Assembly: GCA_900554365.1 (NCBI GenBank)
Contig: USGY01000027.1
Location: 1-11,056, forward strand
DNA from: an uncultured Clostridium sp.
GTDB taxonomy: Bacteria > Bacillota > Clostridia > TANB77 > CAG-508
Direction: 5' to 3'
DNA length: 11,056 bases
Position numbers and translations under genes: made by a program. How positions within the stretch are numbered: position 1 is the first letter of the stretch; each line of letters opens with the position of its first letter. The notes under the pieces were generated by a model. That model was given only the letters and a program-made list of their open reading frames with translations. It did not search any database and was not told the origin of the DNA. Shown one piece after another: positions 1 through 5,892 of the stretch.

Positions 1-106
1 AATCGTTATCAACAATATAGGGTACTCAAAGTATATATTTTTCAAAAAAGTGTGACATATGATTGACTAACCTACAATTTTTTTCATATAATATAGTATA
101 TTTCAC

Positions 107-135
107 TTGACATCTCCTTACTTTAGTAGTAAAAT
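107..135 (+). promoter_or_regulatory. sigma-A type promoter of the initiator tRNA gene
   Basis: TTGACA at 107-112 and TAAAAT at 130-135 are separated by exactly 17 bases. The tRNA begins 17 bases after the -10 box, so the transcript would start just ahead of the mature 5' end. The -35 box is consensus. This host-side promoter would keep the tRNA expressed whether or not the element is integrated downstream. Confidence 0.8.
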
Positions 136-152
136 TGGTTTATAGTTGTCAT

Positions 153-228
153 CGCGGGGTGGAGCAGTTGGCAGCTCGCAGGGCTCATAACCCTGAGGTC
201 GGTGGTTCGAGTCCATCCCCCGCAACCA
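153..228 (+). tRNA. initiator tRNA-fMet (anticodon CAU), probable integration target
   Basis: A full cloverleaf can be folded. The acceptor stem GCGGGG (154-159) pairs with CCCCGC, and an unpaired C1 (153) opposite A72 (224) is the hallmark of bacterial initiator tRNA. The anticodon stem is GGG/CCC around loop CTCATAA, which is the other initiator signature. The T loop is TTCGAGT, and the 3' CCA is encoded (226-228). The 3' end faces an integrase gene about 240 bases away that reads toward it, the usual layout when an element uses the tRNA 3' end as attB. The matching second copy of the 3' end (the other att site) was not found in this window. Confidence 0.97.
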
Positions 229-233
229 ATTCC

Positions 234-256
234 AGAGGCATTTAGCCTCTTTTTTT
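234..256 (+). terminator. rho-independent terminator after the tRNA
   Basis: The stem AGAGGC (234-239) and GCCTCT (245-250) encloses a 5-base loop and is followed by a run of T (251-256). It ends the tRNA transcript six bases past the CCA. If the attachment core is the tRNA 3' end, this terminator lies at the element edge, and its origin (host or element) cannot be told from this window. Confidence 0.85.
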
Positions 257-360
257 ATTTTAAAATATTTTATATTATTTTATGGAATTCCCTAATATCA
301 AGCGTTTTATTTAAAAATAATTTAAATTAATTTATTTTATTTTTTATTATTTTTTACGTT

Positions 361-424
361 TTGCTCCCAAGATTGCCCCCAAAAATTATATTTTTAAATT
401 TGGGGGAGCAAGTGTTGCCCCCAA
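361..424. repeat. four short repeats, probable integrase arm-binding sites
   Basis: Three direct copies, TTGCTCCCAA (361-370), TTGCCCCCAA (373-382) and TTGCCCCCAA (415-424), and one inverted copy, TTGGGGGAGCAA (400-411), lie between the tRNA and the integrase stop codon. G/C runs are striking in DNA this AT-rich. Tyrosine integrases of phages and ICEs bind short arm-type repeats near the attachment core, so this position and spacing fit that role. The outer copies could also fold into a hairpin, and a terminator role for int is a weaker alternative because no good T tract follows on the minus strand. Confidence 0.6.
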
Positions 425-468
425 TAGTAATTTCAATTATTACATCGATTTTCTTTATTGAAAATCAA

Positions 469-1719
469 TTATCTTTCAAGTAAATTGTTATTTTTTTTAT
501 CTTCATTTTCGATTATAATAGTAGGTTCATCTAAAGTCAATATATTTGCATTTGAATTATCAATCAAATTTTGCTCCATATAATATTCATTTACTTTTTC
601 AAGTTCATTTTTCTTATATTTATCAAATACAGAAGTATAGGCATTTAATGTTACAGATACATCAGTATGTCCCATTAATTTCTGCAATACAACTGGACTC
701 ATTCCTGCCTCTATTGCTCGAGTAGCATATGTATGTCTTAAACTATGAGTAGAAAAATGTGGAATGTCTAATTCTTTTAATATTTTATTTAACGACCAAT
801 TTAAAGTGCTTACTCTTGCATAATGCACAATAGGTGGTTTAAATAGTAAATGTTCATCATTATTTGGCATATCTTTTGAAAGTTTTAATTGTTCTATAAT
901 AAATGGTTCTAATACTTTTGGAATAGGTAATATTCTATTTCCTGCCTTAGTTTTAGGCGAATCACTCATAACTATTGTACCATCTGCCAGTTTTGTTAAT
1001 GTTTTATTTACATTAATTAAATGATGAGCTAAGTCAATATCTCCAGAATTTAAAGCTAATACTTCTCCTATACGAAATCCCATAAGTAGCTGCATTAAAA
1101 AGGCATTTCTATAAGGAATATCTTTTACACTATGTTCTAATAAATAATTAATAAATTTTGATTCTTCATCAACTGTCATTGCTCTAACATCTTTATCTTT
1201 TTTTACACTTTTAGGTCTTATTACTTCTATCATAGGATTTTTACTAATATAACCTTTATTAAAAGCATATTTGAAAGCTTGTCCAAATTGTTCATTAAAT
1301 TTTTTTATTGAAGAATTACTATATGTTTTAGCCATTTCATTTAAAAATGCCTGTATTTCTTCTGACTTAATATCCTCAATATTTTTAAAACAAAATGGTG
1401 CTTTTTTTATTACATTAAGACTTCTTTTAACTCTATCGTATTGTGCTTGAGAAATTAAATTAGCATTTTTCTTGTTATCTAAGTTCGTAAGCATTAAGTC
1501 AAACAATGGAATCCCATTATTTTTAATATAAAGTGGATTTTCTCTACGATAATTTAACTGTTTTAAGAATTGTTCTGCTTCTTCTTTTGTTGGACAACTC
1601 TTTCTTTTCTTTACATATCTATCTTTCATCACATCATATTCTGAATATTGAGCTACCCATTTTTTACGATCATTTCTAAAATATATTGAACCATTTCCAT
1701 AATTTATATCATTACTCGT
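469..1719 (-). CDS. int: tyrosine recombinase / phage-type integrase
   Basis: This is a site-specific tyrosine recombinase that would integrate and excise the element. In the 416-aa form the N-terminal arm-binding fold carries the typical GNGSIYFRNDRKKWVAQY stretch (residues 8-25), followed by a SAM-like core-binding domain (about 65-150) and the catalytic domain (about 175-370). Visible catalytic residues are Arg216 (GFRIGE), a Lys near 256-258 (PKTKAG), His325 and Arg328 (HSLRHT), His351 (LMGHTD) and the nucleophile Tyr361 (NAYTS). The first ATG/GTG in frame (1632 or 1629) would delete the conserved N-terminal arm domain. The only codon well placed behind the strong AAGGAGG (1729-1735) is ACG at 1717-1719, nine bases downstream, giving a normal family length. 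The reading frame is also open back to the xis stop codon in the same frame, so reinitiation or readthrough are alternatives. It is the last gene of the operon and reads toward the tRNA. Confidence 0.93.
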   Translation of the reverse strand, partial: TSNDINYGNGSIYFRNDRKKWVAQYSEYDVMKDRYVKKRKSCPTKEEAEQFLKQLNYRRENPLYIKNNGIPLFDLMLTNLDNKKNANLISQAQYDRVKRSLNVIKKAPFCFKNIEDIKSEEIQAFLNEMAKTYSNSSIKKFNEQFGQAFKYAFNKGYISKNPMIEVIRPKSVKKDKDVRAMTVDEESKFINYLLEHSVKDIPYRNAFLMQLLMGFRIGEVLALNSGDIDLAHHLINVNKTLTKLADGTIVMSDSPKTKAGNRILPIPKVLEPFIIEQLKLSKDMPNNDEHLLFKPPIVHYARVSTLNWSLNKILKELDIPHFSTHSLRHTYATRAIEAGMSPVVLQKLMGHTDVSVTLNAYTSVFDKYKKNELEKVNEYYMEQNLIDNSNANILTLDEPTIIIENEDKKNNNLLER

Positions 1720-1722
1720 AGT

Positions 1723-2058
1723 TTACACCCTCCTTTCCATTTTCCAAAGTATATAAGATAACCAACAAATTTGTTTTGGCTTAGTAAAAGTTATTGCAGG
1801 GAAGTCCTTTCTTCTAAATAAATCATTTGCGTTGTTTTGATTCATTCCTAAATCTGCTGCTACATCTTTAACTTTCATATTAGTAAACGGATTTATATTA
1901 AATTTTTCAATTAATAAAACTATTAATTTATTCATATCAATTTCATTACTATTTTTGTTGATAGAATTATTTAATAAATTAATATTTTTAATTAGTTGCT
2001 CTTTGGAATTTTCTAAATTTTCATTTATTATTTTTTCTTTATCTTCTATCTTCATCAT
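1723..2058 (-). CDS. xis: excisionase-like (Xis) winged-helix DNA-binding protein
   Basis: This 111-aa protein has an asparagine- and lysine-rich helical N-terminal half (residues 1-55) and a C-terminal excisionase/MerR-like fold (about 62-108). The pattern VKDVAADLGMNQNNANDLFRR followed by KDFPAITF resembles the helix-turn-helix plus wing of Xis/AlpA-type proteins. Xis proteins bend attachment-site DNA and steer the integrase toward excision. It sits directly upstream of int, with its stop codon three bases before the proposed int start. Its own start is either of two adjacent ATGs (2058 or 2055), just behind AAGGGAG; the second has the better spacing. It overlaps the end of the preceding gene by about 20 bases. 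The long N-terminal extension is unusual for a classic 60-70 aa Xis. The call rests on fold pattern and position only. Confidence 0.7.
   Translation of the reverse strand: MMKIEDKEKIINENLENSKEQLIKNINLLNNSINKNSNEIDMNKLIVLLIEKFNINPFTNMKVKDVAADLGMNQNNANDLFRRKDFPAITFTKPKQICWLSYILWKMERRV
1729..1735 (-). promoter_or_regulatory. strong ribosome binding site that decides the integrase start
   Basis: The minus strand carries AAGGAGG inside the last codons of the excisionase gene. It lies nine bases ahead of the in-frame ACG at 1717-1719 and about 95 bases ahead of the first in-frame GTG. No ATG, GTG or TTG in the integrase frame lies at a usable distance. The nearby ATG triplets at about 1709-1713 and 1699-1702 are in other frames and soon hit stops. 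Confidence 0.6.
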
Positions 2059-2632
2059 CTCCCTTACTAAAATTATAGGTTTTACCTGTCTTTTCTAAAG
2101 CTTCATAAGGTATAACTTGTTCTTTTACTTTATCTATTTTTCTTTCTTGTTTTTCTTTAATTCTTTTTTCAACTACAATTCTATCTTCATCTTTTAACCT
2201 GTCTAAATGTTTTTCTTCCCAATTTTCTGCATAAATTTGTATTTCTTTATCTCCTAATTGTTCTTCTTCAGGTTGCCTTTTATTGATTTGTCTTAAATCA
2301 TCAAGGATAGAATCTTCTCTCTTTTGGTCTGCATAATGCTTATATAGTCTATCTTTAATATCCCAACCCTGAATAATATAAGTTCCATTATCATAATTGT
2401 CTGTATCCATTTTTTCGTATCTACCAACACCTAGCGAAAGTGTTCCACCTAAGGTATTTCCTATAACTTGGCAAAGTCTTGCCCAACCATATTCATCATC
2501 ACTATCAGGACTTCTATATTGTTTTAAATCACAATATGCTAATACTGACTCTACAAATTCACGATAACCATTCCAATGTAGATAAACTCCTAGATTTTTT
2601 GAATTATTACTAATTACAGCTCTATCTCCCAT
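2039..2632 (-). CDS. conserved protein of unknown function (MGDRAVI type)
   Basis: This is a 197-aa soluble protein with no signal peptide or membrane segment. The N-terminal two thirds (1-105) is a compact domain with the motifs MGDRAVI, GVYLHWNGYREFV, YGWARLCQVIGN and DNGTYIIQGWDI. From memory, proteins with these motifs recur in Firmicutes mobile elements, but I know no assigned function. The C-terminal third (about 110-185) is highly charged and probably helical or coiled coil. The start at 2632 is chosen because AGAGAGG lies seven bases upstream and the conserved block begins exactly there; an open frame continues 35 codons further but in lysine-rich sequence that belongs to the overlapping small gene. 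It overlaps both neighbours, so it is co-transcribed and probably translationally coupled with xis and int. Confidence 0.75.
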   Translation of the reverse strand: MGDRAVISNNSKNLGVYLHWNGYREFVESVLAYCDLKQYRSPDSDDEYGWARLCQVIGNTLGGTLSLGVGRYEKMDTDNYDNGTYIIQGWDIKDRLYKHYADQKREDSILDDLRQINKRQPEEEQLGDKEIQIYAENWEEKHLDRLKDEDRIVVEKRIKEKQERKIDKVKEQVIPYEALEKTGKTYNFSKGDDEDRR

Positions 2633-2801
2633 AGTTACACCTCTCTTTCTTTTGTTCTTGTAATCTATATTCTTTTTCCATTTCTTCAAAATCTTTTTCT
2701 GAATATTCTTTGTGTAAACTTTTCTCCATTTCTTCAAAGAATTTATTTAATTCGTTTATTTCTTGTTGAGTGTTTTTATTTATATTTCTTGTTTTTTTCA
2801 T
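2622..2801 (-). CDS. small charged protein, 59 aa, unknown function
   Basis: An open frame of 59 codons fills the gap between the RadC-like gene and the MGDRAVI gene. Its ATG overlaps the TGA of the upstream gene (ATGA), and its stop lies 11 bases inside the next gene, the overlap pattern of a real operon member. The product is rich in Glu and Lys and is predicted helical (for example INELNKFFEEMEKS and SEKDFEEMEKEYRLQ). It has no membrane segment. AAGGAG lies 13 bases upstream, a little far, so coupling through the overlap is likely. No family is recognised. It could be a partner or adaptor of either neighbour, but that is a guess. Confidence 0.6.
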   Translation of the reverse strand: MKKTRNINKNTQQEINELNKFFEEMEKSLHKEYSEKDFEEMEKEYRLQEQKKERCNYGR

Positions 2802-3784
2802 ATACTTAAATCTTCTCCTTCTTTATTTTCTAATTTTTTCTTATTGATACTAATATTCAATGATTCAAAAATGTTTTGGTCTATACATTCTTTGTCTGCT
2901 CCTTCAATTATTTCTGACTTGTCTTTTGTAATCAAATATGCAATACAATCCGAAACATATCCCAACTTAACAAGGTCTTTAGCTCTTTCAAAAAAAGGTC
3001 TATCCATTGTAGCCAAAAAAGCTCTTATAGAACCAGTATTTATACATCTGTTCTTGATATATCCACCAATTTGTCTATAACTCATATTAATAAATGTGTT
3101 AGGTACTTCTTGAAATAACCTTATATTATTTGTTGCTGATGTTAATACTAAGCATGAATAATTATTAGAATGTTTTACATCATACATTAATCTTGCTAGT
3201 TCATTTCTTGAGTTTATAGTTTTATGTAATAGTGGACTATCTTTAATTAATTCTTGTGAATTTAAAGTTGGCAAATAATCTATTAAAATATTATTTTCTG
3301 CATTTAACCTGCCTGTTCTCCTGTCTTTCTCAATCCAAGCATAAGTTCCATGGTCTACTATAATATGCCCTTTAAAGCCTTTAACATTCTTAGATAATCT
3401 ATCTGTAAGTATCATATCCTCTATACTAGCCTTTGCATTTCCTGATGGGTGATTATGCTGTAAATAGTAACCATTAGCCCCAATCCTATACATTCTTCTA
3501 TTAATATCTTCAAATCCTTTAATATTCTTTAAATATGTATTTTTAGCTTTTACTCTAAATACATCACAGGAATTAGGAAGTTTAGATGTAATAGACTCAT
3601 AGTTTATTATGGTATTATCTCTCATATATATAATTCTAAATGTTTCAAACTTTGGATTTCTAAATACTTGGCAAGTCTTTAGCAAATCATCACGAGATTC
3701 AATTTTAATATTTCTCAAATCTACATATTTCTTCATAGTATTACTTTCATTAATGGCATTATAGATTGTCTTTATTTCTGCCAT
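2798..3784 (-). CDS. RadC-like JAB/MPN domain protein of mobile elements
   Basis: This 328-aa protein carries the JAMM zinc-metalloprotease signature of the RadC/JAB family: His110-Asn-His112-Pro-Ser-Gly, then Ser120 and Asp123 (HNHPSGNAKASIEDMILTDRL region). The strand before it (residues 45-62) would supply the upstream acidic residue. RadC-like JAB proteins are common on plasmids, phages and ICEs, and their cellular role is not established. Residues about 190-300 may form a second MPN-like unit without the metal ligands, because the strand/helix order (CLVLTSATNNIRLFQE, then IRAFLATMDRPFFERA) echoes RadC, and this would explain the extra length over usual RadC. The start at 3784 follows GAGGAGG by nine bases. 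It overlaps the preceding gene by 26 bases and the next by four. Confidence 0.85.
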   Translation of the reverse strand: MAEIKTIYNAINESNTMKKYVDLRNIKIESRDDLLKTCQVFRNPKFETFRIIYMRDNTIINYESITSKLPNSCDVFRVKAKNTYLKNIKGFEDINRRMYRIGANGYYLQHNHPSGNAKASIEDMILTDRLSKNVKGFKGHIIVDHGTYAWIEKDRRTGRLNAENNILIDYLPTLNSQELIKDSPLLHKTINSRNELARLMYDVKHSNNYSCLVLTSATNNIRLFQEVPNTFINMSYRQIGGYIKNRCINTGSIRAFLATMDRPFFERAKDLVKLGYVSDCIAYLITKDKSEIIEGADKECIDQNIFESLNISINKKKLENKEGEDLSI

Positions 3785-4550
3785 TATTTTTAGCCTCCTC
3801 ACATAATTTTTGATAAATATATTCAATTATCACATTGTCTATATATTCTGTTTTTTCAATATTGGTAGCAATTTTCAAATCTTTATCTGGAAGTTTTAGA
3901 TAATATTTAAGTACCAAAAATTGATATGAAACAAAAATATATTTTTTAAGATATTTTAAAATTATCATTAGTTCTTTTTGATAAAATTCCATTTCTTGAA
4001 TTTTATAATCTGTTGAAGTCAAAAATGTCTGTTTATCAATTACGGATTCCTCTAAAAAATCATAATTTTCAAAATTGTTAAGGTTTAATTCTTGACTTTC
4101 AGGTTTGATTTTTCCATTTTTAATTTTTTGTTTACGATATTTGATTAATCTTCCTAAGTCCTTATAATTTCTTAAATAAGCTCTTATTTTTTCTTTTGTA
4201 ATAGTTATTGTCTGTTTTTTATACTCTGCAAACCATGGAATAGTTTTAGCAACATTTTTGTAATCGGTACTATATGCGTTATCCTTATGTACAATTTCTT
4301 GTAAATCATCTCTTTTGTTCATATTTGCTTGATTTTTAACTACATCTAAAATATTACCTTTTATCATTTCATCAACAATTTCACTTTTTGGAATATCCTT
4401 TTCCCTGGTATTAAGTAAATTGTCTAAAAGAATTTCATCTTCTGATAATTTTTTGTAGTTAAAATTAAGGTTGTCTTTCTGATGTTTTTTGTCTTTTTTA
4501 TTATCCAATTTTGTTTTCCCTTTCTTTGATATTGCAATACCAATTTTCAT
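3759..4550 (-). CDS. unrecognised protein, possible ArpU-like regulator
   Basis: A 263-aa lysine-rich protein with no membrane segment or signal peptide, first gene of the int operon. Residues 1-60 are basic and probably disordered. The middle (about 115-145) contains a helical run, KEKIRAYLRNYKDLGRLIKY, and the C-terminal part is a helix bundle ending in FLVLKYYLKLPDKDLKIAT, which could be a sigma-region-4-like helix-turn-helix. That order loosely resembles phage ArpU/RinA late-gene regulators. This is pattern inference only, not a family match I can defend strongly. No clear Shine-Dalgarno precedes either possible start (ATG at 4550 or at 4601). I chose 4550 because the 17 extra residues are Cys- and aromatic-rich and unlike the rest. 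The gene is real by its length, its codon pattern and its 26-base overlap with the RadC-like gene. Confidence 0.6.
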   Translation of the reverse strand: MKIGIAISKKGKTKLDNKKDKKHQKDNLNFNYKKLSEDEILLDNLLNTREKDIPKSEIVDEMIKGNILDVVKNQANMNKRDDLQEIVHKDNAYSTDYKNVAKTIPWFAEYKKQTITITKEKIRAYLRNYKDLGRLIKYRKQKIKNGKIKPESQELNLNNFENYDFLEESVIDKQTFLTSTDYKIQEMEFYQKELMIILKYLKKYIFVSYQFLVLKYYLKLPDKDLKIATNIEKTEYIDNVIIEYIYQKLCEEAKNNGRNKDNL

Positions 4551-4600
4551 ATTAGCTAGCTTGACTATATGGTAGCATGGTAGAAAAGCATAAAATCGCA

Positions 4601-4660
4601 TTTTTCTAAAAGTTTCTAATTGTTTGATATACTTTCTAATTAAAACTAAAAATTACTAAA
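4601..4660. repeat. six 10-bp blocks with a helically phased CTAA motif
   Basis: CTAA occurs at 4606, 4616, 4636, 4646 and 4656. All are exact multiples of ten bases apart, with a degenerate copy (GATA) at 4626. AGTTTCTAATT (4611-4621) and ACTTTCTAATT (4631-4641) are the closest pair. The array lies between the repressor terminator and the int-operon start, where that operon's promoter should be. Phased tracts of this type can bend DNA or load a protein on one face of the helix. No matching -35/-10 pair of good quality was found beside it. Confidence 0.5.
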
Positions 4661-4702
4661 AAATTAGTTTTATAAAATTTTTTAAATAGTTGAATTGAAC
4701 GC

Positions 4703-4737
4703 AAAAAAAGAACGTGTCGTTTAAATTTCACGTTCTT
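4703..4737 (-). terminator. rho-independent terminator of the XRE repressor gene
   Basis: A perfect 9-bp inverted repeat, AAGAACGTG (4708-4716) and CACGTTCTT (4729-4737), has a 12-base loop. Read on the minus strand it is followed by seven T residues (complement of 4703-4709), and it lies 55 bases past the stop codon of the repressor. It separates the repressor transcript from the int operon, so the latter should have its own promoter between about 4560 and 4700. Confidence 0.85.
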
Positions 4738-4791
4738 AATTTTTAATTACAAAATATTTTCAAATCATTATTGGTCATTTCTATATTTTAT

Positions 4792-5493
4792 TTAATTATT
4801 AAATATTTCTAAATATAGGGCATTTTCCTCTTTTAATGTATGATTTTCTTTTTCAGTTAATTTCAAATCTTCAAACATTTTGTCACTAAATTCTACATCT
4901 TTTTTTGAAAAGTAACATTTTCTTATTGAAGGTCTATATTGTCTATCTGTTCCTAAATATGAGCCCATCATTAAATCATCTACACCATTACATACATTAA
5001 TTATAATCTCTGCAACTTCTAATCTAGCATTATTAGGTTTATAATTTTCAAGTATGATAAAACAAGCATTGTCATCAGATAACATATATCCAGAAGTATA
5101 TATTTTATTATCTGCTAAATCAATCATATCTACTTGTATATAATTAGGATATTCTTTTATATCTAATCTATATTTACCTTTACCAAATTTTCCAGTTCTA
5201 TAATTATAAGCATTAAAATACATGTATAGACAATTAGCTTTAAATGGATTTTTTATATCATCTTTATTTTTTATCTTATAGTCCATTTCAAATAATTCAG
5301 TAGAATAAACACCCAAAATTCCGCATAGTTCTTTTATTATTTGAGCATTTGGTAGCATTTCTCCACTTTCAAATCTACCTATTGTTGTTCTACTTATATT
5401 TAATTTATTTGCAAGATTTTCTTGACTTAAACCTTTGCTTTTTCTTAATTCTCTTAATTTATTTCCAAATTCTTTACTATTAAAACCGGACAT
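4792..5493 (-). CDS. XRE/Cro-CI family transcriptional regulator, probable element repressor
   Basis: This 233-aa protein begins with a lambda-repressor-like helix-turn-helix (residues 9-66: LRELRKSKGLSQENLANKLN, then SRTTIGRFESGEMLPN). Residues about 75-205 form a beta-rich domain of unknown ligand, and the last 20 residues are a short charged helix. The Ser/Lys dyad region of S24 (LexA/CI) peptidases is not apparent, so self-cleavage on DNA damage is not indicated; sensing by the middle domain is more likely. The ATG at 5493 is chosen because GGGTGA lies four bases before it; a GTG at 5505 is possible. The gene has its own promoter (5519-5547) and terminator and faces the promoter of the structured RNA, a switch-like divergent layout. 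It probably represses the divergent transcript or the int operon, which is inferred from position. Confidence 0.88.
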   Translation of the reverse strand: MSGFNSKEFGNKLRELRKSKGLSQENLANKLNISRTTIGRFESGEMLPNAQIIKELCGILGVYSTELFEMDYKIKNKDDIKNPFKANCLYMYFNAYNYRTGKFGKGKYRLDIKEYPNYIQVDMIDLADNKIYTSGYMLSDDNACFIILENYKPNNARLEVAEIIINVCNGVDDLMMGSYLGTDRQYRPSIRKCYFSKKDVEFSDKMFEDLKLTEKENHTLKEENALYLEIFNN

Positions 5494-5518
5494 AAAATCA
5501 CCCACTTTACATAATTAT

Positions 5519-5547
5519 ATTATAACATATTTTTCCATCTTTTACAA
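5519..5547 (-). promoter_or_regulatory. promoter of the XRE repressor
   Basis: On the minus strand TTGTAA (5542-5547) and TATAAT (5519-5524) are 17 bases apart. The -10 box is consensus and lies about 25 bases before the start codon. It is back to back with the plus-strand promoter at 5588-5616, with 40 bases between the two -35 boxes. Confidence 0.75.
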
Positions 5548-5568
5548 TGTCCAAAGTAGAAAATTGCT

Positions 5569-5578
5569 TGATATATCA
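5569..5578. promoter_or_regulatory. candidate operator between divergent promoters
   Basis: TGATATATCA is a perfect 10-bp palindrome, flanked by TGC on the left (with one extra T) and GCA on the right. It lies between the two -35 boxes of the divergent promoters, the usual place for a shared XRE operator. No second copy was found in the spacer, so assignment to the repressor is inference. Confidence 0.35.
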
Positions 5579-5587
5579 GCACTTTAT

Positions 5588-5616
5588 TTGATTTGTATTA
5601 ATAAAAGTAGTATAAT
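5588..5616 (+). promoter_or_regulatory. strong plus-strand promoter of the structured RNA
   Basis: TTGATT (5588-5593) and TATAAT (5611-5616) are separated by 17 bases. The stretch GTAGTATAATATAT around the -10 (5607-5620) recurs exactly at 5926-5939, ahead of the second hairpin-rich unit. No convincing protein start follows within 200 bases, which supports an RNA product. Confidence 0.75.
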
Positions 5617-5716
5617 ATATGTATACTTATTTGTAGGTTTATATGGTCTTATCTTTTTATATAAGAATCCAACCCAAGCTAAATGCTTGATGTTATTCAA
5701 TATTTTTAGTAAACAC

Positions 5717-5744
5717 TCCAAGCATTGTAGCTGCTTGGATTTTT
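5717..5744 (+). terminator. terminator-like hairpin inside the structured RNA
   Basis: A 7-bp stem, TCCAAGC (5717-5723) and GCTTGGA (5733-5739), is followed by five T residues. AATGCTT (5682-5688) is complementary to AAGCATT (5720-5726), so the 5' arm could alternatively be sequestered upstream, the logic of an attenuator. If it terminates, a short RNA of about 120 nt is made; if not, the longer RNA continues. In the full fold above it is simply one arm of module 1. Confidence 0.4.
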
Positions 5745-5826
5745 GTATAGAATCCACCACCTAGGCTGGATTCCTAGAAATATTGATACATTGCAAATAG
5801 AGACTAAAAGAAAGGAAGCCAGCATT

Positions 5827-5892
5827 ATGAAAGATTATGAGTACGGTGGGCGGAAGTCCTGGTTGCTAGATAAGGCGACTAGGGGAACTTAA
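5827..5892 (+). CDS. possible 21-aa peptide inside the structured RNA
   Basis: ATG at 5827 opens 21 codons ending in TAA at 5890-5892 (MKDYEYGGRKSWLLDKATRGT). AAAGGA lies about 11 bases upstream, a weak but possible ribosome site. The peptide is soluble, charged and without a membrane segment, so it does not look like a type I toxin. Its codons coincide with the three-way junction of module 2, whose pairing explains the base composition without any coding role. I think translation is less likely than an RNA function, but a leader peptide within an attenuator is possible. Confidence 0.25.
   Translation: MKDYEYGGRKSWLLDKATRGT

Noticed and set aside
2633..2737. 35-codon N-terminal extension of the MGDRAVI-type protein
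   Set aside because: The extension overlaps the 59-aa gene in another frame, lacks the conserved block, and a good ribosome site stands before ATG 2632.
2763..3080. Plus-strand open frame of 105 codons
   Set aside because: It lies opposite the RadC-like gene, has no ribosome site, and its product is a low-complexity reflection of that gene.
4561..4596. TTGACT ... TAAAAT as a plus-strand promoter
   Set aside because: The spacer is 24 bases, too long, and no plus-strand gene follows.
5435..5764. Plus-strand open frame of 109 codons
   Set aside because: It starts inside the repressor gene on the other strand and runs through both promoters and the structured RNA, without a ribosome site.
5858..5868. 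TGGTTGC, the reverse complement of the tRNA 3' end GCAACCA, as a possible second attachment site
   Set aside because: Only seven bases match, the orientation is inverted, and the sequence is explained by pairing in the RNA three-way junction.
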